A model generated the notes under the pieces. The model was not told the origin of the DNA. It saw only the letters and a list, made by a program, of their open reading frames with translations, and did no database searches. From UBA7332 sp051657165 (GTDB lineage: Bacteria > Bacteroidota > Bacteroidia > Bacteroidales > UBA7332), in NCBI GenBank assembly GCA_051657165.1, contig JBOFKD010000315.1:1-64000 (forward strand): a stretch of 64,000 nucleotides of DNA, given 5' to 3'. Shown here one piece after another: positions 15,702 to 25,700 of the stretch; position 1 is the stretch's first letter, and each line of letters opens with the position of its first letter. Both the position numbers and the translations under genes were made by a program.

Positions 15702-18700
15702 ATGAAAACCTATGGTGTGATTTTGGCGATGGCTCTGGCTACAGGGGTGTCGGCACAAAAAAGAACAGTTGAACCCTGGAGAGCTCAGACGGATTCGGTC
15801 CTGATGGAGGTAATGAAGAAATATCCCATGTCAGGAAAAGCTAAGATCGAATCGTATCGGGTAGACCGAAAAAATGAAACACTTCTTGTTACAGTATCTC
15901 CTTCCTTTATCAATACGCCTGTCAGAAGGGCTATGATAGATTCGCTTTATGCGCAGACAAAAGAATTTTTACCCGCAGATTTAAAAAATCTGACTTTGAA
16001 GTTCATGTCCGACGGACAAGAGCTTTCTTATTATGTACCCAATGCTTTGCGTAAAGTACGGGCAAAAGATAAATCCAGAATGGCAGCTGAAAAGCCTGAT
16101 GTGCCGGGATTGATTCGTCGCACTTCAGTCCCTTATCATATTACAGAAGGACTGGAAGGGAATCATATCGCATTGTGGCAGAGTCATGGTTTGTATTATG
16201 AGAAAAGTCTGAGCCGTTGGGAATGGCAACGGGCTAAAGTTTTTCAGACAGTTGAGGATTTGTTTACGCAAAGCTTTGTGTTGCCTTATCTGGTTCCGAT
16301 GCTTGAAAATGCAGGTGCGGTAACTATTCTTCCGCGCGAACGCGACTGGAATTTGAATGAGGTGATTGTGGATGAAGATCAGTCTTCGGGGAAATCTTTT
16401 TATAATGAGCAGAATGCGAAGTATGAATGGAATGGAAGTAAATCCGGTGGATTTGCTCACCTGAAAACGAACTATCTGGATGGTGAAAATCCTTTTACGA
16501 TGGGTACTTACCGGACGATTCCGACCGTAACTAAGAAAGAAGATAAATCCAAAGCGATGTGGATGCCGGATGTTCCGGAAAAAGGCGAATATGCGGTTTA
16601 TGTTTCGTATAAATCATTGCCAAACAGTGCAACGGATGCCGAATATATAGTCAATCATGCCGGAGGAGAAACCCGCTTCAGGATTAATCAGAAGATGGGG
16701 GGAGGAACCTGGGTGTATCTGGGGACTTTTACTTTCGATAAAGGTCGTTCGGAAGAGTCGATGGTAACACTGACTAACCGATCAAAAGAAAAAGGCATGG
16801 TTGTGACAGCAGATGCCGTGAAATTCGGAGGAGGGATGGGGAATATTGCCCGCTCATCTCAGGGTGGATCAGTTCCGAATGTGAAAAGTTCGGATAAACA
16901 GGCACAGGCAAAAGCGAGTAATCTGAACTATGTGGTGGAGCCTGAGGTAAGTGGTATGCCGCGTTTTACAGAGGCAGCCCGCTACTGGATGCAATGGGCA
17001 GGTGTTCCGTATAAAGTATATTCTCCAAAAGAGGGAACAAATGATTATGTGGATGACTATTCATCACGAGGAGAATGGGTAAATTATCTGGCGGGTGGTT
17101 CGGCAGTTTTACCCGATTCCGCAGGATTAAATATTCCTGTGGATCTGGCATTTGCTTTTCATTCGGATGCCGGTACTTTTCTGACAGATTCAATTGTAGG
17201 TACGCTGGGTATTTATTATTCGAAATTCAATAAAGGTAAATTTGCGGACGGCACATCCCGTATGGCTTCGCGTGATCTGACCGATTTAATTCAGAGTGAG
17301 ATTATTCAGGATGTACGGTTGAATTTCGAACCGAACTTTACACGTCGTGCTATGTGGGATAAATCTTACAGCGAAGCACGGGTGCCGGAAGTTCCGACGA
17401 TGTTGCTGGAACTTTTGTCACATCAGAACTTTGCGGATATGCGTTATGGACTGGACCCCCGGTTTCGCTTTGTGGTAAGTCGTGCCATATATAAAGGTAT
17501 GCTTAAATTCATAGCTGCGCGCGAAAACAGAGAGTATCAGGTACAGCCACTTCCAGTAAATAGTTTTGCTACAGAGTTTGTGTCGCCTCATAAGGTCCGA
17601 TTAACATGGGAACCAACGCCCGATCCGACAGCACCGTCAGCCGTTGCTGAAAAATATATAGTCTACAAACGGGTAGATGACGGGGCTTTTGATAATGGTA
17701 CGGTTGTGGAGAGTAATCACTATTCAATGCCGGTTGAAACAGGTAAACGATATAGTTTCAAAGTCGCAGCACTGAATAAAGGAGGCGTGGGATTCCCGTC
17801 CGAAATATTAAGTGTATACCAGGCACCGCACTCAAAAGGTACTGTCTTGATAGTTAATGGCTTTAATCGTATCTCTGCTCCGGGAAATTTTGCTACAGCA
17901 GATTCAACGATGGGTGGTTTCTCTGAGCTGCTTGATTTCGGAGTGCCGGATAAGCAAAGTATAGATTATATTGGTAAGCAATATGAATTCCGTCGTTCAA
18001 AACCTTGGGTAGATGATGATAATCCAGGTTTCGGAGCGTCGTATAATGATTATTCGGGCAAGGTTATTGCCGGAAATACATTTGATTATCCATCTATTCA
18101 CGGAAAATCATTAGCAAAATTGGGATACTCTTATGTCTCAATGAGTGATGAGGCTTTTGAAACAGAGAATGTCAGCTCCCGGAAATACCAGATCGTTGAT
18201 CTGATTTTAGGAAAAGAGCGGGAAACGAATGCAGGGCGCGGTGTGGTAATGCCTGAATTCAGGGTTTTCTCCCCGGGTATGCAGCATGCACTAACGGCGT
18301 ATACTAAAACCGGAGGAAAGTTGCTGATTAGTGGTGCTTACGTGGGTACGGATCTGTGGGATGGATTGACAGATGATTCGGATCGTAAGAAGTTTGCCGA
18401 GAATATTCTGAAATATAAGTGGCGTACTAATCATGCTTCCAGTAAGGGAGTGACACGCTTTGTTGCGTCTCCTTATCCGTTTGGAGCAGATTCGTTTACT
18501 TTCTTTACAGAGCCAAATAGTGAATCATATTCGGTAGAGAGTGCAGATGGCATTGAGCCATCGGGAGCTAAATCATTTACATTCATGCGATATAATGATA
18601 CAAATGTAAGTGCTGCTGTTGCTTATCCGGGTATAGATTACCGGAGTGTAGTCCTTGGATTCCCTGTTGAGTCTTTGAAGTCACAGGAAGAACGCGATGT

Positions 18701-18749
18701 TTTGATGGCGCGCCTTATTGGATTTTTGATGAATACTCCAAAGAAATAA
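15702..18749 (+). CDS. large secreted protein with golvesin/xanthan-lyase-like and amidase-like domains
   Basis: A 1,015-residue protein with a signal peptide (MKTYGVILAMALATGVSAQ). A C-terminal-golvesin/xanthan-lyase-like beta-sandwich is suggested by YVSYKSLPNSATDAEYIVNH followed by GGGTWVYLGTFTF (about 305-345). The region from about 480 (FAFHSDAG) to 570 (PTMLLELLSHQNFADM) resembles N-acetylmuramoyl-alanine amidase_3 metal sites, and a fibronectin-type-III-like domain follows at about 625-705. The last 300 residues resemble a class I amidotransferase-like fold. Homologues in Bacteroidota are commonly labelled xanthan lyase without proof. Attachment to the cell wall or surface glycans is plausible. 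It is monocistronic with a terminator downstream. Confidence 0.65.
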   Translation: MKTYGVILAMALATGVSAQKRTVEPWRAQTDSVLMEVMKKYPMSGKAKIESYRVDRKNETLLVTVSPSFINTPVRRAMIDSLYAQTKEFLPADLKNLTLKFMSDGQELSYYVPNALRKVRAKDKSRMAAEKPDVPGLIRRTSVPYHITEGLEGNHIALWQSHGLYYEKSLSRWEWQRAKVFQTVEDLFTQSFVLPYLVPMLENAGAVTILPRERDWNLNEVIVDEDQSSGKSFYNEQNAKYEWNGSKSGGFAHLKTNYLDGENPFTMGTYRTIPTVTKKEDKSKAMWMPDVPEKGEYAVYVSYKSLPNSATDAEYIVNHAGGETRFRINQKMGGGTWVYLGTFTFDKGRSEESMVTLTNRSKEKGMVVTADAVKFGGGMGNIARSSQGGSVPNVKSSDKQAQAKASNLNYVVEPEVSGMPRFTEAARYWMQWAGVPYKVYSPKEGTNDYVDDYSSRGEWVNYLAGGSAVLPDSAGLNIPVDLAFAFHSDAGTFLTDSIVGTLGIYYSKFNKGKFADGTSRMASRDLTDLIQSEIIQDVRLNFEPNFTRRAMWDKSYSEARVPEVPTMLLELLSHQNFADMRYGLDPRFRFVVSRAIYKGMLKFIAARENREYQVQPLPVNSFATEFVSPHKVRLTWEPTPDPTAPSAVAEKYIVYKRVDDGAFDNGTVVESNHYSMPVETGKRYSFKVAALNKGGVGFPSEILSVYQAPHSKGTVLIVNGFNRISAPGNFATADSTMGGFSELLDFGVPDKQSIDYIGKQYEFRRSKPWVDDDNPGFGASYNDYSGKVIAGNTFDYPSIHGKSLAKLGYSYVSMSDEAFETENVSSRKYQIVDLILGKERETNAGRGVVMPEFRVFSPGMQHALTAYTKTGGKLLISGAYVGTDLWDGLTDDSDRKKFAENILKYKWRTNHASSKGVTRFVASPYPFGADSFTFFTEPNSESYSVESADGIEPSGAKSFTFMRYNDTNVSAAVAYPGIDYRSVVLGFPVESLKSQEERDVLMARLIGFLMNTPKK

Positions 18750-18811
18750 ATAGTTGTCACCCGGTTGGATTGATATTGTTTTAAGAAATATCGTTTGAAA
18801 GGTGAAGAAAC

Positions 18812-18857
18812 AGAGAGCAGAATGCCGGTGAAAATTTTTACCTGCATTCTGCTCTCT
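18812..18857 (+). terminator. hairpin terminator after the golvesin-domain protein
   Basis: AGAGAGCAGAATGC (18812-18825) pairs perfectly with GCATTCTGCTCTCT (18844-18857), and the loop can extend the stem through GGT/ACC. The following bases are CTTTCTGTG-like rather than a clean T-run, so termination strength is uncertain. Confidence 0.6.
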
Positions 18858-19033
18858 TTCTGTGTAGAATATTATAATTGAAGATTAAGAGAGCAGGTCT
18901 GTTTGCCGGTGAATATTAAAAACTTCTGTCCTTTTTCTTCTGACTCTAATTTGTCAGAAATAAGATCAGGCTATTTTGAGCTATAATGTCTGTTTTTCTT
19001 AATTTTAATGAGCTCTCTTTTCTGGTAATATTG

Positions 19034-19041
19034 TATCTTTG
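19034..19041 (+). promoter_or_regulatory. -7 box of the ruvA-sprA operon
   Basis: TATCTTTG matches TAnnTTTG. No -33 TTTG is visible at the right distance. The leader to ruvA would be about 60 nt. Confidence 0.5.
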
Positions 19042-19109
19042 AGCTCATTTGTTCTTTTTCGATATTTTACGGAATAAATATCTATTGATTATTAATTTGA
19101 CTAGATAAT

Positions 19110-19691
19110 ATGATTGAATATGTGAGCGGGAAACTGGCTGAGGCTACACCGACTTATGCTGTTATAGATTGCAACGGACTAGGTTATTTGTTGCATATTA
19201 CACTGAACACTTATGCTGCTATCCAGAATAAAAAAGAGATTAAACTTTTTGTGCACGAGGTAATTCGTGAGGATGCTCATCTGCTATACGGATTTTTGGA
19301 TAAACAGGAACGTGAAATGTTTCTGCTTCTGACGAGTGTCTCAGGAGTAGGAGCCTCTATCGGTCGCATGATTTTATCATCTATGAGCGTGAGTGAAATA
19401 GGCGGAGCTATTGCCGGAGGTAATAGTGCAGCATTGAAAAAAGTGAAAGGTGTAGGACAAAAAACTGCAGAACGCATTTGTGTTGACCTGAAAGATAAAA
19501 TAAAAACAACAGATTCTACGTTATTAGTGGAGGTGGCTACAAATTCACAGGTTCAGACAGAAGCTGTGACTGCTCTTGTGATGCTTGGATTTGTGAAAGC
19601 TCAGTCAGAAAAGGTTGTGACGAAAATTCTTTCAGGCAATCCTTCTGCTACAGTGGAAGAGCTTATTAAAGCTGCTTTGAAGTTGCTGTAA
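19110..19691 (+). CDS. ruvA: Holliday junction branch migration protein RuvA
   Basis: The DNA-binding subunit of the RuvAB branch-migration motor. At 193 residues it has the usual length. The N-terminal OB fold begins MIEYVSGKLAEATPTYAVIDCNGLGYLL, domain II has two helix-hairpin-helix motifs (LLTSVSGVGASIGRMIL, about 72-88, and LKKVKGVGQKTAERI, about 109-123), and domain III (RuvB-binding three-helix bundle: EAVTALVMLGFVKAQSEKVV) closes the protein. The TTG of sprA follows 17 bases after its stop, so the two genes form an operon. Confidence 0.97.
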   Translation: MIEYVSGKLAEATPTYAVIDCNGLGYLLHITLNTYAAIQNKKEIKLFVHEVIREDAHLLYGFLDKQEREMFLLLTSVSGVGASIGRMILSSMSVSEIGGAIAGGNSAALKKVKGVGQKTAERICVDLKDKIKTTDSTLLVEVATNSQVQTEAVTALVMLGFVKAQSEKVVTKILSGNPSATVEELIKAALKLL

Positions 19692-19708
19692 AAAAATAAA
19701 AACAGACA

Positions 19709-22700
19709 TTGGGACGCAATAGTAAATACTTATTCTTTTTCATTTTCGTGTTCTGCTTCCTGGCTTTGGGAGCAGGATACGCTTCGTATACCCATGTCTT
19801 AGCCGAAAATATAACAGATGTTTTCCAGAATCAGACTCCATCCCGGCCTGCATCTGCATCCAGGGATAGTGTAGTTACCAAATATCCGGTAAGTAAAACA
19901 ATCCCTGCTGATGAACAGGAATTTGGTAAGAGTTCTCCGGTAGATTTAAAGAATCCGGAAAATCTGCGAACTGTGATAGAGTACGATCCTGCCTTACGTT
20001 CGTATGTTTTCCGTACTATGTTAGGTGATACCGAACTGGGTACTGCTTTTAATCTGACCAATGATGAGTATATGCAGTATGATATGGATCGGTCAATGCA
20101 GTCTTATTTTCGGCAGAAAAATGCCATAAATCCTGAGGAGGCTCCGAAGAAAGGATTTGATCCTTTCGATATGCGCTTTAGCCTGGGGCCGGCCGAGAAA
20201 ATATTCGGACCGGGTGGCGTACAGATAAAAACACAGGGTTTTGCCGAGCTCTCTATCGGTCTTCAAACCAATGAAATGAAAAATCCGCAGCTTTCGGAAA
20301 AGGCGCGGAAAAGAACTTCTCTTGATTTTAATCAGGAAATCCAGCTGAATATGAACGCCAAAGTCGGCGATAAGATGGATTTCAACATGAACTACAATAC
20401 CAATGCTACTTTTGATTTTGATGCCCAGAAGATAAAACTCGCTTATCAGGGGAAAGAGGATGAGATTATTAAACATCTGGAAGCCGGGAATGTAAGCATG
20501 ACTTCTTCGGGTGGACTAATCCGTGGTACTCAGTCTTTATTCGGGGTGAAAGCAGGACTCCAATTTGGTAAGCTAAAGCTGACCGGAGTTGTGGCACAGC
20601 AGGAATCTGAAACAAAAGTGATTAATACTCAGGGTGGTGTGCAGACGACACCTTTTGAGTTCTCCATTGAAAACTACGATGATAACCGTCACTATTTCCT
20701 GGCTCAGTATTTCCATGATACGTATGATAAATCCATGAGTAAACTTCCTTATATCTCTTCGGGATTTATTATCAATAAAGTGGAGGTATGGGTGACAAAT
20801 ACCCGTGGATATTTCGATCAGGCCCGTAATGTGGTTGCCTTTATGGACTTAGGTGAGCCGAAGGTTATTGGCAACTCTTTCTGGAAGCCGCTGACTCCCG
20901 GTGATTTACCTCAGAATGGAGCCAATACTCTGTACGGAGATATAACAACAACGTATAATGCAATCCGGAATATCAGTCAGGTAAATCCAACACTGGAGCC
21001 TCTGGAAGCATTCGGTATCTATGGCGGACGTGATTACGATAAGATAGAGAGTGCGCGTCGTCTGGAACAGAATGAGTATACTCTGAATAAACAACTGGGA
21101 TATATTTCGTTAAAATCATCGCTTCAGTCGGATGAGATTCTGGCTATAGCTTTTGAATATACTTATGAAGGGAAGACTTATCAGGTCGGAGAGTTCTCGA
21201 CAGATAATACAACCGGGAATCAGTGTCTTTATCTGAAACTTCTACGCTCAACAGGCTTAACTCCTAATCTGCCGATGTGGAAGCTGATGATGAAGAATGT
21301 CTACTCACTGAATGCAATACAAATAGAAAAAGATCGCTTCAGATTGGATATTCAGTATCAGAGTGATACAACAGGGGCTTATCTGAATTATCTGCCTGAT
21401 GGTCAGATAAAGAATCAGACTCTGTTGAGTGTAATGAATCTGGATCGTCTGGATGCTCGTCAGGAACCTCGTCCGGATGGTTTCTTTGACTATGTGGAAG
21501 GGTTTACTATGCAATCATCCTCCGGTAGGCTTATCTTTCCGGTAGTAGAACCTTTCGGGTCGCACCTGAGAAAGAAAATCGGGAATGATGCGATAGCAGA
21601 CCGGTTTGTGTTCCAGGAACTTTATGATTCAACGAAAGTAGAGGCTGCGCAGATTGCCGAGAAGAACAAATACCGCATAAAAGGGGAATATCGTGCTACG
21701 AACAGTGCGGAGATTCGTCTGAATGCTGCAAACGTCCCCCGTGGTTCTGTCAAAGTGCTTGCAGGAGGAAAAGAGTTGAAAGAGAATGTGGATTACTCCG
21801 TTGATTATATGATGGGAGTGGTTACAATTCTTAACCAGAGTCTTATTGATTCGGGTACACCTATCAGTGTGTCACTGGAGAACCAGTCTATGTTCAGTAT
21901 GCAACGTAAAACATTACTCGGACTGGATGCGGTATACTCGTTTAGTGAGAACTTTAACATGGGTGCTACAATTATGCACCTGAGTGAAAAGCCGATGACA
22001 CAGAAGGTGAATATGGGAAGTGAATCCATCAGTAATACCATCTGGGGATTAAATATGCAATACCGTACCGAATCGCAATGGCTGACAAATATGATTGATA
22101 AAATTCCGTTTGTGAATGCAACGGTTCCGTCAAATCTAACAGTAAATGCTGAGTTTGCACAGTTGTTGCCAGGACATCCGAAAGAGTTATCAAAACAAGG
22201 ACATGCCTATATAGACGATTTTGAAGCGGCAAAGATTACAACAGATCTTAAGAATCCATATTCCTGGACACTGGCAAGTACACCACTGGAGCTGATTGAT
22301 CCGCTTTGGGGGGATCGTCAGTCTAACGGAGGAGTAGATTATTATGGTAAAAACCGGAGTTTGTTTAACTGGTTTTACGTAGATGGATTATTCACGCGCA
22401 AAAGTTCGTCACTGACACCTACGCATATCAAGAATGATAAAGATCAGCTGTCAGACCACTGGGTACGTGAAATTCTGGAACAGGAGGTATTCCCGAACCG
22501 GGAGAAAGGATACAATGAGAATCCTACATTGCAGGTGCTGAATCTGGCTTATTATCCGCAGGAACGTGGACCGTATAATGTGGATGCTCTTTATATGGGA
22601 CCGGATGGATTGCTTCAGTTCCCGGAGAGACGCTGGGGGGGTATGATGCGCAAAATGGAGAATACAGACTTCGAAGCTGCAAATATTGAATACATCGAAT

Positions 22701-25700
22701 TCTGGATGATGGATCCTTTTATCAAGGATAAAGACGGATTGTTTAAAGGAGGAGATCTTTACTTCAATCTGGGAGAAATCTCGGAAGATATCGTAAAAGA
22801 TGGTCGTAAGTTCTATGAGAATGGACTTCCTATTGACGGAGATCTGTCTCTGGTTGAGGAAACATACTGGGGACGTGTTCCTAAACGTCAGTCTCTGACT
22901 TATGCTTTCGATAATACTCCCGGAGCACGCAAAATGCAGGATGTCGGACTAAACGGGATCAATACAGAAACAGAGCATGTTTTCCCTACGTATAAGAATT
23001 ATGTAGAGGAGCTTAAAACGAAAATATCCGGACAGACCCGTGCGAAATGGGAAGCTGATAAGTTTTCGCCTTTGAATGACCCGGGCGGAGATAACTATCA
23101 TTACTATCGGGGATCTGACTGGGACAGAGAGAATAAAACTATTCTGGAACGTTATAAACGCTATAACGGAACTGAAGGGAACTCTCCTGCTTCATCGGAC
23201 TCGCCTGAAACGTATGATACGTCTTCTAAAATTGTCCCCGATGTAGAAGATATTAATCAGGATAATACGCTGAGTGAGTACGAACGTTACTATCAGTATA
23301 AAGTGGCAATCAAACGTGAGTCGATGAAGGTCGGCTATAACTATATTGTTGATCGTCGGGAAACGTTGGTGAAGCTCCGTAATGGAAGCGAAGAACTGGT
23401 AAACTGGTATCAGTTTAAAATCCCGGTACGTGAGTATGAAAAGAAAATAGGTAATATCCGGGACTTTAAGACGATACGTTTTATTCGTATGTTTATGACT
23501 GGTTTCCAGGATTCAACCGTATTACGTTTTGGCTCGCTAGAGCTGGTTCGGGGAGACTGGCGTCAGTATCAGCAACCTTTGCACGCAACCAATGTGACTC
23601 CGGTATCAGACGGAACTCTGGAAGTGTCGGCTGTAAACATTGAAGAGAATGCATTCCGTGAGCCTGTAAACTATGTTTTGCCTCCGGGTGTAACACGTAT
23701 CATTGATCCGGGTCAGCCTCAGCTTCGTCAGCTGAATGAGCAGTCTCTGGTATTAAAGGTTCAGAATCTTGCTCCGGCAGATGCCAGAGCTGTATACAAA
23801 AATACGGCGCTGGATATGCGTCAGTATAAACGTTTACAGATGTTTGTGCATGCTGAAAAGCTGATTGAAGATCCGTCAGATCTGCGGAACGGAGAAACAA
23901 GTATTTTTATACGTCTGGGTACGGATTATAAGAGTAATTATTATGAATATGAGATTCCGTTAAGACTGACTCCTCCGGGAATATATAGTAATAACAGTAC
24001 AACAGATCGCGAGACGGTATGGCCGGAACAGAATATGTTTGATTTTCCGTTCTCTGTACTGACAGATCTGAAGTTACAGCGTAACCGGGAGAAACGAATA
24101 AGTGGTTCTACGATAACGTTTGCCACTCCCTATACGGCGTCTGATCCGGATAAACCGCGCAATCGGGTGACTGTTGTAGGAAATCCATCTCTCTCAGATG
24201 TAAAAACAATCATGATTGGTGTACGCAATAATGCACGGGCAATCAAAGCATGTGAGGTGTGGGTAAATGAACTTCGTCTGGCTCAATTTAATGAAGAAGG
24301 CGGATGGGCATTTCAGGGAAGTTTGAATCTTTCTCTTTCGGATATTGCAAATATTAATGTAAGCGGAAGAAAAGAAACCGTAGGATTCGGTTCTGTGGAA
24401 CAGTCTGTGACGGAGCGGAGACTCGATGACTTCTATCAGTATAATATAGCTACGAATGTGGATGCCGGTCGTTTTCTTCCGGAAAAGATTAAAGTGAAGG
24501 CGCCGATTTATTATTCTTATTCAGAGCAGGTGAGTACGCCGAAATATAATCCGCTGGATCAGGATATTGAGATGTCTGATGCTATGCGTGAAGCTGTAGA
24601 CAGGGCTGAAAGAGATTCTATTAAGAGTTTTGCTCAGGATGTGGTTGTAAACAAAAGTTTTAGCATAACGAACTTTAAGGTGGATGTTCAGAGTAAGAAA
24701 CCGATGCCTTATGACCCTGCGAATTTTACGATCAGTTATGGGTATAACGGACTGGATAAGCAATCGCCCTCAGTGGCATTTGAACGCTCCAGGGATTACA
24801 GAGGTAATTTGTCTTATACTTACAGTCCGATGTACAAAGGCTGGGAACCATTTGGGAAAGTTCAGAGTAAAAAGAAAAGCTGGGATCTGGCAAAAGATTT
24901 ACAGCTAAACTATCTGCCTCAGAGTATTACGTTCTCAACCTCAATGATTCGCTATTATTTTGAGTCGTTATACCGGGATCTGGCTAGTCCGTCGGATGTG
25001 AATAACGGCATAGTATCGGTGCGTAAGGATTTCCTGTGGGATAGGGAATTCTCTCTTCGCTGGGATCTGACGCGTAACCTGAAATTCAATATACGTACGG
25101 GAACGAATGCACGGATTGATGAACCGTACGGACGTGTAAACCGTCATGATATGCCGGATGAGTATAAACTCTGGAAAGATTCAGTTATGCAAAGTATTGC
25201 AGAATTGGGAACGCCAATGAATTATGCGCAGACTGCAAATATTCAGTATACGATACCTATTCATAAGATACCGGTGCTGGACTGGACAAATCTGGATGTA
25301 AAATATACCTCTACCTATAATTGGGAGAGAGGAGCTGTTATTGAGGGTGAAACCAATCTGGGTAATATCATTCGTAATAACGGAAATCTGTCAGGCGACT
25401 TGCGCTTAAATCTGGAAGGGCTTTATAATAAATCCCGTTTCCTGAAAGAGGTGAATCAGAAGTTTTCGAATTCCCGGAGACCAACCCGTTCACCGGTAAG
25501 AAATCCGAAGAAATTACATGTACAGAAAGTGACATTAAAAAGCGGAGATAAGCGTCTGGTAAGACATAATCTGAATACGCGCTATCTGAATCTGATGGCG
25601 AAAGATAAAGACAGTACAAATGTGAAGCTGAAATATACGGTTCGCGATCAGAATTCGATTCAGATTCTGGCAGATCAGGATGGTGAATTTAATGTGAAGA

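Larger units (their letters stand above)
18750..19109. other. 360-base non-coding region before ruvA
   Basis: No gene is seen. It holds the terminator at 18812-18857, a partial direct repeat of that hairpin's left arm (AGAGAGCAG at 18812 and 18888; GCCGGTGAA at 18824 and 18905), a small dyad TTCTGAC-N8-GTCAGAA (18938-18959), and the ruvA -7 box. Confidence 0.6.

Noticed and set aside
15702..18749. Firm annotation as xanthan lyase
   Set aside because: That label is spread by annotation transfer; no catalytic residues of polysaccharide lyase families could be identified.
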